A stretch of 64,000 nucleotides of DNA, from contig NZ_CP042912.1 of assembly GCF_008087665.1 (NCBI RefSeq), positions 2,728,001 to 2,792,000 on the forward strand, read 5' to 3'. The translations under genes were made by a program, and so were the position numbers. A model generated the notes under the pieces. The model was not told where the DNA came from. It made no database searches and worked only from the letters and a program-made list of their open reading frames with translations. Shown here piece by piece: positions 62,943 through 64,000 of the stretch. Position 1 is the first letter of the stretch. Each line of letters opens with the position of its first letter. The stretch comes from Mariniblastus fucicola. Lineage in GTDB: Bacteria > Planctomycetota > Planctomycetia > Pirellulales > Pirellulaceae.

Positions 62943-64000
62943 ATGACAACTATCGGGAACCCCCGTACCGTCTGGCAGTACACACCTGCCTTGTTATTGC
63001 TCGTTTTGGTCTCGTTCTGCAGCACACTCACCGCCGCCGCAGACGAAAAACCAATGCTGTACTTCTTCACCAGCAAAGGCTGTGCTCCCTGCATTCAGGT
63101 CAAGCACGTCATCAAACAGCTGGGGACCGAAGGATACCCCGTGACCACCGTCGACGTCGGCGAAAGACCTGATTGGGCGGACGCGTTTCGGGTCACCCAC
63201 ACCCCAACGCTGGCTCTCGTTCGCAGCAACGAAGTCCTCGCATGGCAACCGCGGCCGATGCGAGCCGAAGAATTGAGAGGCTGGTTTCGTACGATTGGCT
63301 ACACGCCAACTCGCCCGGCTGGAACGCTGAAACAATCCACCCGTACGGCTTCGGACGATTCGCCCAGAACTCGACCGGTGCAAACGAAAGTCTCCCTCGC
63401 TTCCAACAAATCAGTCGCCAAATCCGGTGCGGCGTTTTCAACCCCGACGATGCACAAGGGGACGGACCGACCGCAAAACAGGTTCGAAGCCAGAGCACTC
63501 AACGCGACCGTTCGGCTGCAGGTCAAAGACGAAACGGGCACGTCTTACGCAACGGGAACTGTGATCCATACGCACCAGGGCGAGAGCCTTGTGATGACTT
63601 GCGGTCACGTGTTTCGCGAATCCGGTGGCAGTGGTGAGATCACGGCCGAGTTCGGTTTTGCCAACGGAGCCACTGTCAAAGTTCCGGGCAAGTTGCTGGA
63701 CTACGATGCGAAAGCGAACGACATTGCTTTGGTCGCGATTCAAAACGGCAACCATTCGCTCAACGCGGTCGAAGTCGCAATCGCCGATCTGAAAGTTGAT
63801 CGTGGCGATCGGGTCTTTTCGGTTGGCTGCGACCACGGCGACGACCCAACGATCCGCAACACTGCGATCAAGAATCTTGCCCGCTACGATGGCTCGATGA
63901 AGTACGACATCTACGGCCGCCCGGTCAATGGCCGCAGCGGTGGCGGATTGTTCAACGCCCAGGGCCAGCTCATCGGAGTTTGCAACGCGGCAGCGGTTGA
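62943..64000 (+). CDS. Secreted thioredoxin-like/trypsin-like serine protease fusion (partial, 3' end outside window)
   Basis: At least 352 residues, open to the window edge. A hydrophobic segment (YTPALLLLVLVSFCSTLTAA) is the export signal. Residues 36-120 form a thioredoxin-like domain with the CxxC motif in SKGCAPCIQV and a cis-Pro-type THTPTLALV. A Thr/Ser/Pro-rich linker follows. From about residue 180 there is a trypsin-like protease: His in MTCGHVF, Asp in AKANDIALVAI, Ser in GRSGGGLFNAQG, so the triad is complete. The start is supported by GGAGGG at 62933-62938. A periplasmic redox-linked protease is inferred. Confidence 0.85.
   Translation, partial: MTTIGNPRTVWQYTPALLLLVLVSFCSTLTAAADEKPMLYFFTSKGCAPCIQVKHVIKQLGTEGYPVTTVDVGERPDWADAFRVTHTPTLALVRSNEVLAWQPRPMRAEELRGWFRTIGYTPTRPAGTLKQSTRTASDDSPRTRPVQTKVSLASNKSVAKSGAAFSTPTMHKGTDRPQNRFEARALNATVRLQVKDETGTSYATGTVIHTHQGESLVMTCGHVFRESGGSGEITAEFGFANGATVKVPGKLLDYDAKANDIALVAIQNGNHSLNAVEVAIADLKVDRGDRVFSVGCDHGDDPTIRNTAIKNLARYDGSMKYDIYGRPVNGRSGGGLFNAQGQLIGVCNAAAV

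Overview
The window reads as chromosomal DNA of a planctomycete, probably close to the Pirellulaceae. This is inferred from family content: a DUF1559 prepilin-like protein with the GFTLVELL leader, a formylglycine sulfatase fused to other domains, an ECF sigma factor coupled to a Hanks-type kinase, a response regulator with an excisionase-type DNA-binding domain, a PEP-CTERM protein, DUF5658, and many secreted proteins of unknown function. No plasmid, phage or insertion-sequence gene was found and no CRISPR array is present.

Layout. 0.2-5.9 kb: core genes on the + strand (class II DAHP synthase, RNase III, uracil phosphoribosyltransferase, a zinc-ribbon membrane protein, QueG) with one small secreted protein on the - strand. 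5.9-11.7 kb, - strand: a sulfatase/SGNH fusion, a polysaccharide flippase and a CNNM/HlyC-type transporter. 11.8-14.6 kb, + strand: an ECF sigma factor overlapping a kinase that carries an anti-sigma zinc motif, then a secreted coiled-coil protein. 14.7-21.3 kb, - strand: an Arg-Gly-rich secreted protein, a TolC-like protein, a response regulator and an RTX-repeat protein, several followed by clear hairpin terminators. 21.6-22.5 kb, - strand: four tRNA genes (Phe, Glu, Leu-UAA, Cys), some with abnormal features, interleaved with two tiny ORFs. 22.6-26.2 kb: a large VWA membrane protein and a divergent J-domain/DUF5658 protein.

26.5-48.1 kb is the centrepiece: 17 consecutive + strand genes for a surface polysaccharide. 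They comprise a membrane-bound nucleotide-sugar 4,6-dehydratase, a Wzy-like polymerase, a beta-propeller-like unknown, three sulfotransferases, three DegT/DnrJ aminotransferases, three glycosyltransferases, a Wzx-like flippase, two initiating sugar-phosphate transferases, and a CapE/CapF/CapG (FnlABC) trio that makes UDP-N-acetyl-L-fucosamine. Eight gene junctions overlap by a few bases, so most of the block looks like one operon. Two four-gene modules (sulfotransferase + DegT + initiating transferase + WbuB-like glycosyltransferase) look like duplicates, and a sulfotransferase-DegT pair occurs a third time. The inferred product is a Wzx/Wzy-dependent amino-sugar polymer that may be sulfated. 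One sulfotransferase is fused to a GNAT acetyltransferase.

48.1-64 kb is a mix: a secreted nucleoside hydrolase, a lipoprotein, a class-III-aminotransferase-like protein, a secreted glycerophosphodiesterase, a small lipoprotein, the DUF1559 protein, a PEP-CTERM beta-propeller, a double TM2 protein, an apparent operon of a TPR-like protein, YraN and a SufT-like DUF59 protein, a PcrA/UvrD helicase, a repeat-rich intergenic stretch, a DsrE-like protein, and a secreted thioredoxin/trypsin fusion that runs off the right edge. All calls come from reading the sequence by eye. No database search was run.
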